A DNA stretch of 51,442 nucleotides, from assembly GCA_946803715.1 (NCBI GenBank), contig CAMPET010000029.1, positions 409,254-460,695 of the forward strand, read 5' to 3'. The notes beneath the pieces were generated by a model. The model searched no databases. It was not told the origin of the DNA and saw only the letters and a program-made list of their open reading frames with translations. The position numbers and the translations under genes are program-made. Of this stretch, positions 37,372 through 46,724 are shown piece by piece (within the stretch, counting starts at the first letter, position 1; each line of letters opens with the position of its first letter). This DNA is from Beroe ovata (taxonomy: Eukaryota; Ctenophora; Nuda; Beroida; Beroidae).

Positions 37372-37943
37372 TCATTCATTCTCATGATCTGCATTATCAT
37401 TGCCACTTCCTTGGTTTTCTATGACCGGTTCAGATTGCTCTATAACTTCCTGTCCTTCAATATCACTTTTCTCAATACTTAGAGATACTTCAGTCACTAC
37501 CTTGACATCAATATTCATATTGTCCTGGAGAGGACAATTATTTTGTACCCTTGGCTCAGATTTCTGACTATGCAGACTCACAATGCTGACAGGTTTTGGA
37601 TCATCTGTTATGTCAGATTCGGTAATATGCAGGTCAAGCTCTTCTTCATTATCAAAAGCTTCAATATGATCTGTCACCTCCAGAGGATTCTGGGGATTAA
37701 TAACAGTTAGGTATTGGTTTAAGTTTAAAACCAATTTATAGGTATACGTCTGCAGAAACAAACCTCCCCAGTGCTGTCTCTCAACCGAGTCATTGTGTTG
37801 AGATACTGTGCTATAAACTTAAGTATCTCATCCCTGTCCATAACTTCATCTGGATCAATTTTACAAGATTGTTCCTTCAAGACAGCCTTGTTTATGTCTT
37901 TCAAAATGTTCTTCATGAGTGGGGGGACAGTGATACTCAACAT
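37372..37943 (-). CDS. Small protein with an RIIa/Dpy-30-like N-terminus
   Basis: Two exons, 37764-37943 and 37372-37689, join in phase to about 165 residues. The N-terminus VPPLMKNILKDINKAVLKEQ plus FIAQYLNTMTRLRDS resembles the RIIa or Dpy-30 dimerisation helices (P-x-L-x-x-L...FxAxYLxxL) of proteins that dock to A-kinase anchoring proteins or radial spokes in cilia. There is a longer loop between the two helices than usual. The remainder is acidic and low in complexity (EEELDLHITESDIT, ending DHENE). Assignment is by pattern only. It starts 44 bp from the opposite-strand bL28m-like gene. Confidence 0.5.
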
Positions 37944-37987
37944 CTTCTACAGATATTCAGGATTAACAATTGAATTGAACTGAAACT

Positions 37988-38245
37988 ATGTTTTACAGCG
38001 ACTATTATGTAATTAAGCATACTTCAAGAAGCTTCTCAGGTTTGCTAAGGGAGGGCACATTGCCAGTCATAAAGCATGTTAATAAGGCCACCCTCTTGTG
38101 GCCTAATTATATCAATAGTCAAATGTTAGTGAGAATAAGGAAATATACTCTTAGAACAGTACATAAAAGTTTGGAAATCATTGATCATATTTACAGAAAA
38201 CAAGTGCAGTTCTATGACTTGCCAAGGTCTGCCTGCTATTCATGA
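37988..38245 (+). CDS. MRPL28: Probable mitochondrial large-subunit ribosomal protein bL28m
   Basis: One exon of 85 residues. The order matches the L28 core: SGLLREGTLPVIKHVNKATL (bacterial GKKPVVGNNVSHANNKT), then LLWPNYINSQML (RRFLPNLQ), then a segment with RKYTLRTVHKSLEIIDHIYR, matching human MRPL28 ...FTVTVTMRTLDLIDEAYG. No bacterial-type zinc cysteines are present. The size is nearer bacterial L28 than the 256-residue human protein. The ATG at 37988 precedes TTTTACAG, which could instead be an acceptor if a 5' exon exists. AATAAA at about 38299 could be its polyadenylation signal. It is divergently arranged with the RIIa-like gene. Confidence 0.55.
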   Translation: MFYSDYYVIKHTSRSFSGLLREGTLPVIKHVNKATLLWPNYINSQMLVRIRKYTLRTVHKSLEIIDHIYRKQVQFYDLPRSACYS

Positions 38246-38793
38246 CTGTCCCAAGTCGAAAAACATTCAACATGATACATATATTTTTTTTCATATAAAA
38301 ATAAATGAATAACATTACCTCTGTTACATATATCAACCAGCAACATTAATAAATAAACAAAATAATTAATTGAAAATTGAGTTCAATTATCACAATGCTT
38401 GTTAGGGAGAAATTGCACAACTTGGCAAAATTAGGGCAGCAATTGAGCAATGATGCAGTGCAGCTGAAATTTGCATGATCGAGTAGGTGGGAAACAGAAA
38501 TGATAAGGCAAATCTGAAATAATATTCGGTAGAGATCGATCCTAAATACTGCACATCAAGAGGTGGGTTGCTTTAGCGTTTGCCAAGCGTGAAGCGATGC
38601 TGGATCAATGACTGATGACGCCAACTCCGCAGTGGCTTGCGAATCGCGCCACACGCGAGACAATATTTTCGACAGGTGCTATCATTTATCGACAATTTCA
38701 GCAAAGTTAGTCAGATTGTATGAGCAACGCAATAATTTCGACAACAGAAAAGGTAACATACATGATTGATGATGAATAATGAATATATCCCTG
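38246..38793. other. Intergenic, nothing coding recognised
   Basis: AT-rich after the bL28m-like gene. The segment CGACAGGTGCTATCATTTAT at about 38673 resembles the end of the foldback element at 39.4 kb. Confidence 0.5.
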
Positions 38794-38953
38794 TAGCATG
38801 TCGATGTTCCCGCGCTGCGTGACCCAAATACTCCGCGCGCGCTGCGCGTCTCCGTGGTTTCTACGACTTTTCAGTTTCTACGACTTTTCAGTTCACTGAG
38901 TAGAACAGGGGCGCGCAACGTGTGCACACATGTCGATGTACATCGACATGCTA
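38794..38953. mobile_element. GC-rich repeat unit with perfect 14-bp terminal inverted repeats
   Basis: TAGCATGTCGATGT (38794-38807) and ACATCGACATGCTA (38940-38953) are exact inverted repeats around a complete GC-rich unit (38805-38929). Next to the right end the sequence CATGTCGATGTACATCGACATG is itself a palindrome. This copy shows best what the mobile form of the GC-rich family may be. Confidence 0.65.
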
Positions 38954-39067
38954 CCCGTAGGGCTTTCCCAACCGTCGGCGCCGCGCAATCATAATTCAAT
39001 CTTGAACCCCGGCACCCGACCACAGGGATGAAATCGCCACGGGAGATTAATTTTGCTAGTACGAGAA

Positions 39068-39240
39068 TGCAAAGAAATCCGAATAAGTTGTCGATCGATG
39101 ATAGCCCCTGTCGAGAATTTCGTCTAGCGCGCGCGGCTCAAACTTATCCTCAGACAGCGGCTCAAACTTATTCTCAAACAGCGCCTGACGCAAGCCGCAT
39201 CAGCGGTCTAGCATCGCCAGACAACCGAATATGCCTATCT
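39068..39240. repeat. Partial copy of the 39.4-kb foldback element
   Basis: GTCGATCGATGATAGCCCCT, then GTCGAGAATTTCG, GCGCGCGGC and CTCAAACTTATTCTCA, matches the left half of the next element in the same orientation. Confidence 0.7.
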
Positions 39241-39388
39241 AATATATAACATAGGCTTCGATTCATCTTCGCTGCAACGCGAACGCGTCAGACGCTAGGG
39301 ATAAGCTTTTGTGTTTTGCATCCGTTAATGTGTAATGGATAAGACATAGCAGATAATAAATGCATCCGTGCATCGCTAGTCAATCTTA

Positions 39389-39587
39389 GTCGATCGATGA
39401 TAGACCCTGTCGAGAATTTCGTTTCGCGCGCGCGCGGCCGGCGCAAACTTATTCTCAGACTTATTCTCAGCGGCTTGTTGCCTGGCGATGCTAGGCCCAG
39501 CTGACGCGAGCCGCGAAGCGGCGAGCGCCAGCGAGAATGATTTGCGGCGCGCGCGCAATGAAATTCTCGACAGGGGCTATCATCGAC
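39389..39587. mobile_element. Foldback MITE, about 199 bp
   Basis: About 40 bp at each end are inverted copies: GTCGATCGATGATAGACCCT then GTCGAGAATTTCG at the left, and the complement of AAATTCTCGACAGGGGCTAT then CATCGAC at the right. Arms rich in GCGCGC flank a centre with CGCGAAGCGGCG-type hairpins. It is followed by GCAAGCCGCTTTGCGGCTTG, another strong hairpin. There is no coding capacity. Confidence 0.7.
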
Positions 39588-39599
39588 AGCCAAGCGGCT

Positions 39600-41150
39600 T
39601 GCTGACGCAAGCCGCTTTGCGGCTTGCATCAGCGGTCTGGCATCGCCCGACAAGTCAATCGCCCGACAAGTCAATCTTAGTTAGTTCAAAGGAATACAAT
39701 GATGGAAAGGGGTCATGATCAATGTACAGTGACCCTAGCAATGAATCTCGTTCTCTATGATCCAGTTGAACCACAGAAACTTGTTCATCCATCGACTTTG
39801 GCGCCGCGCGCTGAAACAGTATAACGTATGACGCAACGAAGATCGAATTTTGCATTTCTTGACACTAGTAAAAATCGAGCGCTATACGTTTCTAGAATCA
39901 CCTCATTCCACGCCATTTAGTACACGTTTCCGTTTCTATGTTTGCGTCAGCTCTGCTGTTTGCGAGGCATATCCTGATTGAGATTTTAGCATAGTTAGTT
40001 CGGCGGGTGTTATCTTTGAAAGATTAGTGTCAAATTGAGTTAACTCAAATTGTCAATCATTGAGCAGGTTTTATGACTTTGTGTGTGGCAGCAGTTTGAA
40101 TTGAGTAGATCTCACATTCGGTAATTGGACTTGGTCTTCATTTCTTGCTTACAGGATGAAAACAGCAGCCTCACTATCAGTGTAAGTTCTAGTGTAAGTC
40201 TATTGATGACTGTCACTAAATCCTACTCATGTTCACACGTGAATGTCTTGAAATAATTAACTTTTTCAGATTCCGATAAACGAAAGCTTGCTGCTGCAAT
40301 CCTCTATCATTGTTTTCCTTCTCTGCAGTATCTGGTCTTTTTAAGAGTCTGAATCCTGGGAATCCTTGTTCTTGGAGATATGAAACCCGTGAGGGTGTTG
40401 TAAGGTGAGTTCATTTTCGTTTTTGCAAGTCTCAATTTTTGCCTGGACACTGACAACTAAGATCAATCTACGCAAATATAGGATATCAAGATAAAGTTGC
40501 TTCTTTTCACGACCATATCTCAGATGAGAGGGTGACCTACTTAATGGGAGTAAGCCGTAGCTCTCAGTGACGTGTGCTACCAGATGGTCAGGCAACTCCA
40601 TGAATGCTGAGTGAATCAAGTTATCGCCTGCCACACTAAGGTAAGATCCCCAAGATCTTTTGTGAGACTGTATTAATAACTGTATTAAATAAGCTGGGTT
40701 TTACCAGTGCCCATGAGATATGATAGCTCACATATCCCGGCGATATTTTCCTATCTTACGATGGGCTCATGAAACTGCACATAAGTGTGGTCTATTTGCT
40801 CATCTTGACTATAACTTCAGTTGTGGCTGATAGTGCGACCAAGTCCAACTTACCGATATCGATGTAGTTTGAATCCTGATTGAGACACATCCAAAGTCTC
40901 ACGAGGTGTCCTCAACTTCACAGCTACCAGTCGAGGTGAGTTAAGTCATCAAAACATCAAACATTCAGTACAACGTACATCAGCAGAAATCTTATGGCCG
41001 AATTTAAAAACAATGTGGCAAAGAAACGCTTTTAATTTATATTCAGCCTCTAAACCGCTAACTGACACACAGACATGAACCTAAACGTAGAACAGTGTTT
41101 TTCCGTTGTACTCTAGGTAGATAGTCAACTTGCCCCTCATCAACTCGTTA
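39600..41150. other. No protein gene recognised; possible spliced non-coding exons
   Basis: Plus-strand segments bounded by good splice signals occur at about 40157-40181 (TTACAG before, GTAAGT after), 40270-40410 (TTTTCAG before, GTGAGT after), 40462-40640 (GTAAGA after) and up to 40936 (GTGAGTTAAG after). Each has stops in every frame or only short frames. The longest opposite-strand frame here (40341-40634, 97 codons) resembles nothing known to me. Confidence 0.3.
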
Positions 41151-43150
41151 CAGATGACTGCCCTGTAGCATATTCGTAGCTCAGCATAACTACTATATTC
41201 TGACAGCCATGTGAATCATTGCACATAACTATACAGATTTCATGAGAGAAATTGATCGTCGCAGCTGGAGCGAAATTTGAGTAGCTGTTCAGCTTCCTAT
41301 CCCACATTCAACACTCAATATAGTGTAGAACAATGAAATCTGTATAGAAATGTGTGTCTCTGATAGACCACATTGTTACTGTCATTGAAAATCGAGATTT
41401 ACCCTGGTTTTGAACTACAACTCGAGCCATACTTTGTGTCTGTTGAGTTTGATTACCGTGCAACGTTTCTTGCACATAGTAAATCTCGAGTTCAATGGCT
41501 AAGACTCGTCCTGAGGCCATGTAAACATCCATTTCTAGTAATTGTATTCTCTGTAGGTAGTATTTTGAAGCACAATACTTCAACTCGCCCCAGATGACTG
41601 CCCGTTCTGTATTTGTAGCTTTATATACCTCAGCATTACTACTATATTCTGACAGCCATGTGAATCATTGCACATTACTATACAGATTTCATGAAAGAAA
41701 TTGATCGTAGCAGCTGGAGCGAAATTTGAGTTGNGTGATATTTTCTTTAATGCCAGATTTCGTTTACAACACTCTATTTTGGAAAAATTTTCCGGTGGGC
41801 TTCGCCCCCCTAACCCCCCATTAGGGGCATTGCCCCTGGACCCCAATGGGGGCTGCGCCCCCATACCCCTGCCGTAGCTTGCTCGCTTCGCTGGCTGCCC
41901 AAGCTGGACTCGCTTCGCTCGTCGAGGGCCACCTGAAAAAATGTCTGGCTATGTGCCAGTTCGTTACACATCAGGGCAGATAAACTAAGCAGCCCCCAGA
42001 CCCCTGCTCGTGATAAAAGATAATTTCCTGCTTTTTTCAGTACCTTTTGATATCTCATATCAGGACAGTGCCCTGAAACCACTATATTTCCATAACTACA
42101 ACAAACAATACAAGTCATGTATTCTGCAATTAGAATTAGTATCTCAGATCATCGCATTTTCTTCACTCTTACATAACTTTTTTGCTCCTCTTTTTTTCGT
42201 TACTGTGATATTTTCAGATTTCATATTTCATACTGTGATATGCCAGATTTCGTCTACAACACTGTATTTTTGAAAAATTTTCCGGGGGCTTCGCCCCCCT
42301 AACCCCCGACCAGGGGCGTTGCCACTGGACCCCAATGGGTACTACGCCCCCATATCCCTGCCGCAGCTTGCTCGCTTCGCTCGTTGAGGGCACCCAGAAA
42401 AATGTCTGGTTACGTGGATCTTTGATAAATATTTTCTAGGACTTCGCCCTTTCATACAGAACTTAACGTCTGGCTTCTGGGGGCCTCTCCCCNATATCTC
42501 ATATCGGGGCACTGCCCTAAAACCACTACATTTCCATTGCTACAACAAACATTAAAAGATGAAAGCCATGTACTCTGCAATTCAAATGTGTATCTAACGG
42601 CTCAGATCATCGCATTTTCTTCAGTTACTTACTCTTGCATAACTTTTTTGCTCCTCTTTTTTTCGTTACTGTGATATTTTCCTTAATGCCAGATTTCGTC
42701 TACAACACTCTATTTTTGAGAATTTTTCCGGGGGGCTTCGCCTCCCTGACCCCCGACCAGGGGCGTTGCCCCTGGACCCCAATGGGGGCTGCGCCCCCAT
42801 ACCCCTGCCGTTGCTTGCTCGCTTCGCTCGCTGCGCAAACTCGACTCGCTTCGCTCGCCGAGGCCCCCCCGGAAAAAATGTCTGGCTACGTGGATATCTG
42901 ATGAATATTTTCTAGGACTTCGCCCTTTCATACAGAACTTACCGTCTGGGTTCTGGGGGCTGCGCCCCCAGACCCCTTCTTTTACTTAGAAGGAGCACAT
43001 TGAAACGACCTGAGATACTGTAATACAACTTTCTATACAGCAATATAATGTCGTTATATATCAGGGCAGCAATAGGGGGATCTCACCCTATCGAACAGAA
43101 CTTAACCTCTGGCTTCTGGGGGCTGCGCCCCCAGACCCCTGCTCCCGATT
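41150..43150. repeat. Dispersed repeat family with GGGGGCTTCGCCCCC hairpins, several copies
   Basis: Direct repeats of about 130 bp, starting ACTGCCC and ending GCTGGAGCGAAATTTGAGT, lie at about 41155-41285 and 41596-41733. From 41734 three related units of about 430 bp follow. Each has ATTTCGT(C/T)TACAACACT, a GGGGGCTTCGCCCCCCTAAC hairpin, CAGGGGC...TTGCCCCTGGACC, and TGCTCGCTTCGCTCG motifs. Ns at 41734 and 42493 sit at unit borders. Parts recur at 50138-50290 and 50690-50817. No transposase or RT was found. Confidence 0.8.
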
Positions 43151-43973
43151 AAAGTGATTTTCTGATTTTCTGCTCTTCTTTTTTTTCTGCTTTTCTTCAT
43201 GGACCCTTCCCCAGAAATACCATTCTCTATTGACATGATGTATTTACAGAAATTTACAGACATTGTTGAGTATGTAAGTACGAATGTAGTATCAGCTTGA
43301 GTTTTCAGGGTCAAATGTGAGCAAGGAGTGGGGAGAGTTTGTATGCGAGTAAGTTAGAGGGATTGTGGCGGTGTGAAGGTGGACGGGTGCAATGAGTGTT
43401 TTACTGTGTTTTGTCTTCGAATGCGAAGGTGTGAAAGAGAGTGTATGTGACAATTTTCAGAGTCAGACACAGACATAGACACCCAAAAAAGCAGACTGAC
43501 ACAAGCACAAACAAACTCACACATACGTTATACACATACACATAAACATAAACAAACCAACACACATACACACACACAACCGCAAAAACACACATCACCG
43601 CAAAAACACACATCACACATACGTCATACGTAACTCATACGCATTAAGAGTAACACGAACACGAACACATTCACACACTTACAAAAACCTATGCAGACAG
43701 ACGCACAGCCACAAACACGCGATTTCACACAAACGTCATACACATACACCTTGTAAACATAAACCTTTTAAATCACACACACACACACAGATAGTAGACA
43801 CCCACAATATGCAATCACAGATTATTGGGTACAACTGTCAGCAGAGGACCATAGGGGACATAGGTTGTCGAAGAAACATCGGAGGGCACGGTATAACAGA
43901 GGAGAAGATCAGCAGAGGAACGAGAACGCGACTTACAAGGTACACAACGTAATATATTCTTACCAAACTTTTA
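43151..43973. repeat. Intergenic, CACA-rich imperfect repeats
   Basis: Between 43460 and 43800 the sequence is dominated by ACACATACAC and AAACACACATCAC motifs without fixed period. Nothing coding is supported. Confidence 0.7.
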
Positions 43974-45082
43974 AGGGACCGTTCACATATTACGTAATCA
44001 AAATTTCGGCCATTTTTTACCCCCTCCCCCCTCCGTAATCATCGGTAATCAAGGCACAAACCCCCCTCTCAGAAGGGAAATATTACGTAATCACGGCCCA
44101 ACCCCCCCTTCTGACGGAAAGGGACAAAGGCATATGATATAGAGCCTTCTCTGGTGGATAACAACCATATTGGGGGTCGGGGCAAAATGGCTTGCTCTGC
44201 TGTCTGTTAGTGTTTAGATCTCTAGGTCGAGGGGCAACCTTGTACATTTTGATCCAGGACTCGACAGACATGCTTGTAGGATGTTCACAGACTTAATTAC
44301 ACTCGCCCTATAGGTTGCTTTCGGCTTTGATTGCGTAGTATGCCGATTGTTATTCACAGTATTGTATCCGGTGGAGCCTTTTGGCCATTTTGGAGTGGAG
44401 TACTGAATTTGTACGCTCAGTAGAGAGCATACACAGTAAGTGTATCTTTGAAGGGACTATAGTTAGTACTAAGCTAGGTTGTATACAGTGATTATACGCT
44501 TGGTAAAATGGGGCACAATGTGTGCTAGAGATATACAGTGAGTATACGCTTGGTAAAATGGGGCACAGTGAGTGCTGGCGATATACAGTGAGTATACGCT
44601 TAGTAGAAGGGAGCACAGTGAGTGCTAGAGTTATCCAGTGAGTATAAGCTCGGTAGAAGGGAGAGCACAGTGAGTGCTAGAGATATACAGTGAGTATACG
44701 CTTGGTAGAAGGGAGCACAGTGAGTGCTAGCTATGAACAGTGATTATACGCTTACCTATGATATAATCAGTCACGTCATTATAACTTGTGTTTCAAATCG
44801 GTGCTTAATTAGCTAATTAAACACTGCTGAAGTGTCACGTGATCTGATAATTACAGCCATGATATACCACGTGACCCGCAAGAGGTATAGACACACCCAG
44901 ACACACACGTAAACCGAATCAGAGAAAATGATGCATGTCAAACTTAAGACTTGACAGGCGTCGAGGGCCAAGAAGTCTTGATTACGTAATCAAGGTCAAA
45001 ACCCCCCCTCCTCCGTAATCAAGCATAATCATTTGGAAACTCCTCCCCCCTCGGCTGATTACGTAATATGTTAACGGTCCCT
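43974..45082. mobile_element. Non-autonomous PIF/Harbinger-like DNA transposon, about 1.1 kb
   Basis: The ends are 27-bp inverted repeats with one mismatch: AGGGACCGTTCACATATTAC at the left, and at the right the complement of AATATGTTAACGGTCCCT. With the terminus set at GGGACC, the flanks are TAA on both sides (43972-43974 and 45082-45084), a 3-bp TWA-type target duplication typical of PIF/Harbinger. Inside, sub-terminal ATTACGTAATC palindromes repeat on both arms and C-rich tracts follow them. No DDE transposase or Myb-like protein is encoded. Confidence 0.65.
44472..44755. repeat. About 50-bp tandem repeat inside the Harbinger-like element
   Basis: Five to six units of ATACAGTGAGTATACGCTTG, then GTAGAAGGGAGCACAGTGAGTGCTAG. 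It could expand or contract independently of the transposon. Confidence 0.85.
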
Positions 45083-45594
45083 AATGAACTCTCGATCAAA
45101 TCAATATTCTAGAGCTCTGCTGTTAGATACGTCGGGAAATTGGCTCAAGATACGGCTTATGCGATTTTTTTTGAATTAAGTACGCATACGTGTACGTTTC
45201 CAGTCTTTTGAGCCTTGTATTAGAACCTGCTAAATTTGGGGGAGGGTCCGACTGCTAGCGGAAATTTGGCTAAAGAAATCTGATTTCGGCCAGCTGACCG
45301 TTGGCCGAATGGCCTTTTTTTCCCTTTTGTCTTCCAGAATCGTCCACATGCATCAAAGATGATCATAGAAAGAGAAAGTTATAGAAATTTATACAAGGAA
45401 CGTTTTCTACTACTTTTAGTGTGGGGTATGTCGTAGGTAGGTATTAATGTCATACCATTAGTTATTTTATTCTCCTACCATCTTACTTCATGTGATGTGT
45501 GCTGTAATAGTGATATCCGTAGCCAAAACGGAGCAATGCACATATCATGGACTTATAATAGCCCGGCTATCCCTGTGTTGGTTATAGGCTCAAG

Positions 45595-45870
45595 ATTACA
45601 CCCCAGATGTTACACACCCCGGATATTACACACACCCTCTCCGGATCACACACACTCCGGATATTAAACACACTGGATATTACACCGACCTCGGATATTA
45701 CACACCCCCTGGATATTCCACACCCCAGATATTACACACACCCCGGATATCACAAATACCCCGGACACGAAACACATCCCGGATATTACAAACACACCGG
45801 GTATTATACACACGCCGGATATTGCACTCACGCCGGATATTACACGACCCGGATATTGCACACCTTTGTG
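45595..45870. repeat. 16-18-bp minisatellite, CGGATATTACACACACC
   Basis: About sixteen variable units of CCGGATATTACACACACC. The spurious open frames over it (TLDITHPLDI type) are a product of the period. Confidence 0.9.
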
Positions 45871-46700
45871 CCACCGCTGCTGACCCATTCTTGACTCCCT
45901 ACTGATTAATTCCTGACCCAGGGAATCAGTACCTTAGTGGTCAGCAGGGGATCTGGGCAAATTCTGGCCTAGTACTGATCACTTCGAGCACTTTATTACC
46001 AGCTAATTAACTCATGTCTGATCCCCCTCTCAACATTTTACCTGATAAATGACAAACCTATGTAAATGATCATCTACACTATTTTGGACATGGGTTGGTT
46101 GGTGACGAGTTTTTCACCTTATTTGGATCAGAATTCATATGTATCTAAATGGCTTCTCTGATTAATTAGCAAAATGTGCTCAGACTCCTCTTTAAGGCAA
46201 AAATTTCAAAATTACAAAAAGCGGCCATCCGGCTATATGCCTAGAAAATTCCTGATTTCGACCAGCTGTNAGTTTTTTGTCTGCGTGTGTCATAGACCTT
46301 AGTAGGTAACTCCGTTAACAGTCTCAAAGATTTCCTGGGGCATGTCCTTCATCACAACCCGAGTGATGTCTTTTATAACTGAAGAAAATATATATTTGAT
46401 AATTGTGCTGTAAATATTCTTTATAACTGAAGAAAATATAATGATAATTGTGCTGTAAAAAAGCTAATTTAATTCAATTTAATTCAATCCCTCACTCCAT
46501 CCAGTATCATGAGTTACAAATTCTCACCATGCGCAAGCAAATATCCAGAATCGAGCGCTAAACTCAATTTCATTCATCAATTTCATGCACTCCATTTCAT
46601 TCATCAATTTCATCATCTCTGTAGCTTAGCTTGCTCAGTAGTTGTGCGGTGAGATTCGATTTTTTGCGTCAAACAGACACAGTGCACACCAGCACATTCA
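45871..46700. other. Intergenic, nothing recognised
   Basis: It contains an N at 46270 and a short two-copy duplication (TTTATAACTGAAGAAAATAT at about 46371 and 46420). No gene is supported. Confidence 0.5.
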
Positions 46701-46724
46701 CGCACGCACATGCACCATACACTT

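Noticed and set aside
40341-40634. 97-codon minus-strand open frame
   Set aside because: No recognised similarity. Plus-strand splice-like signals overlap it, and its amino-acid pattern gives no domain support.
45607-45894. 95-codon open frame of the TLDITHPLDI type
   Set aside because: It is a translation of the 16-18-bp minisatellite with no other support.
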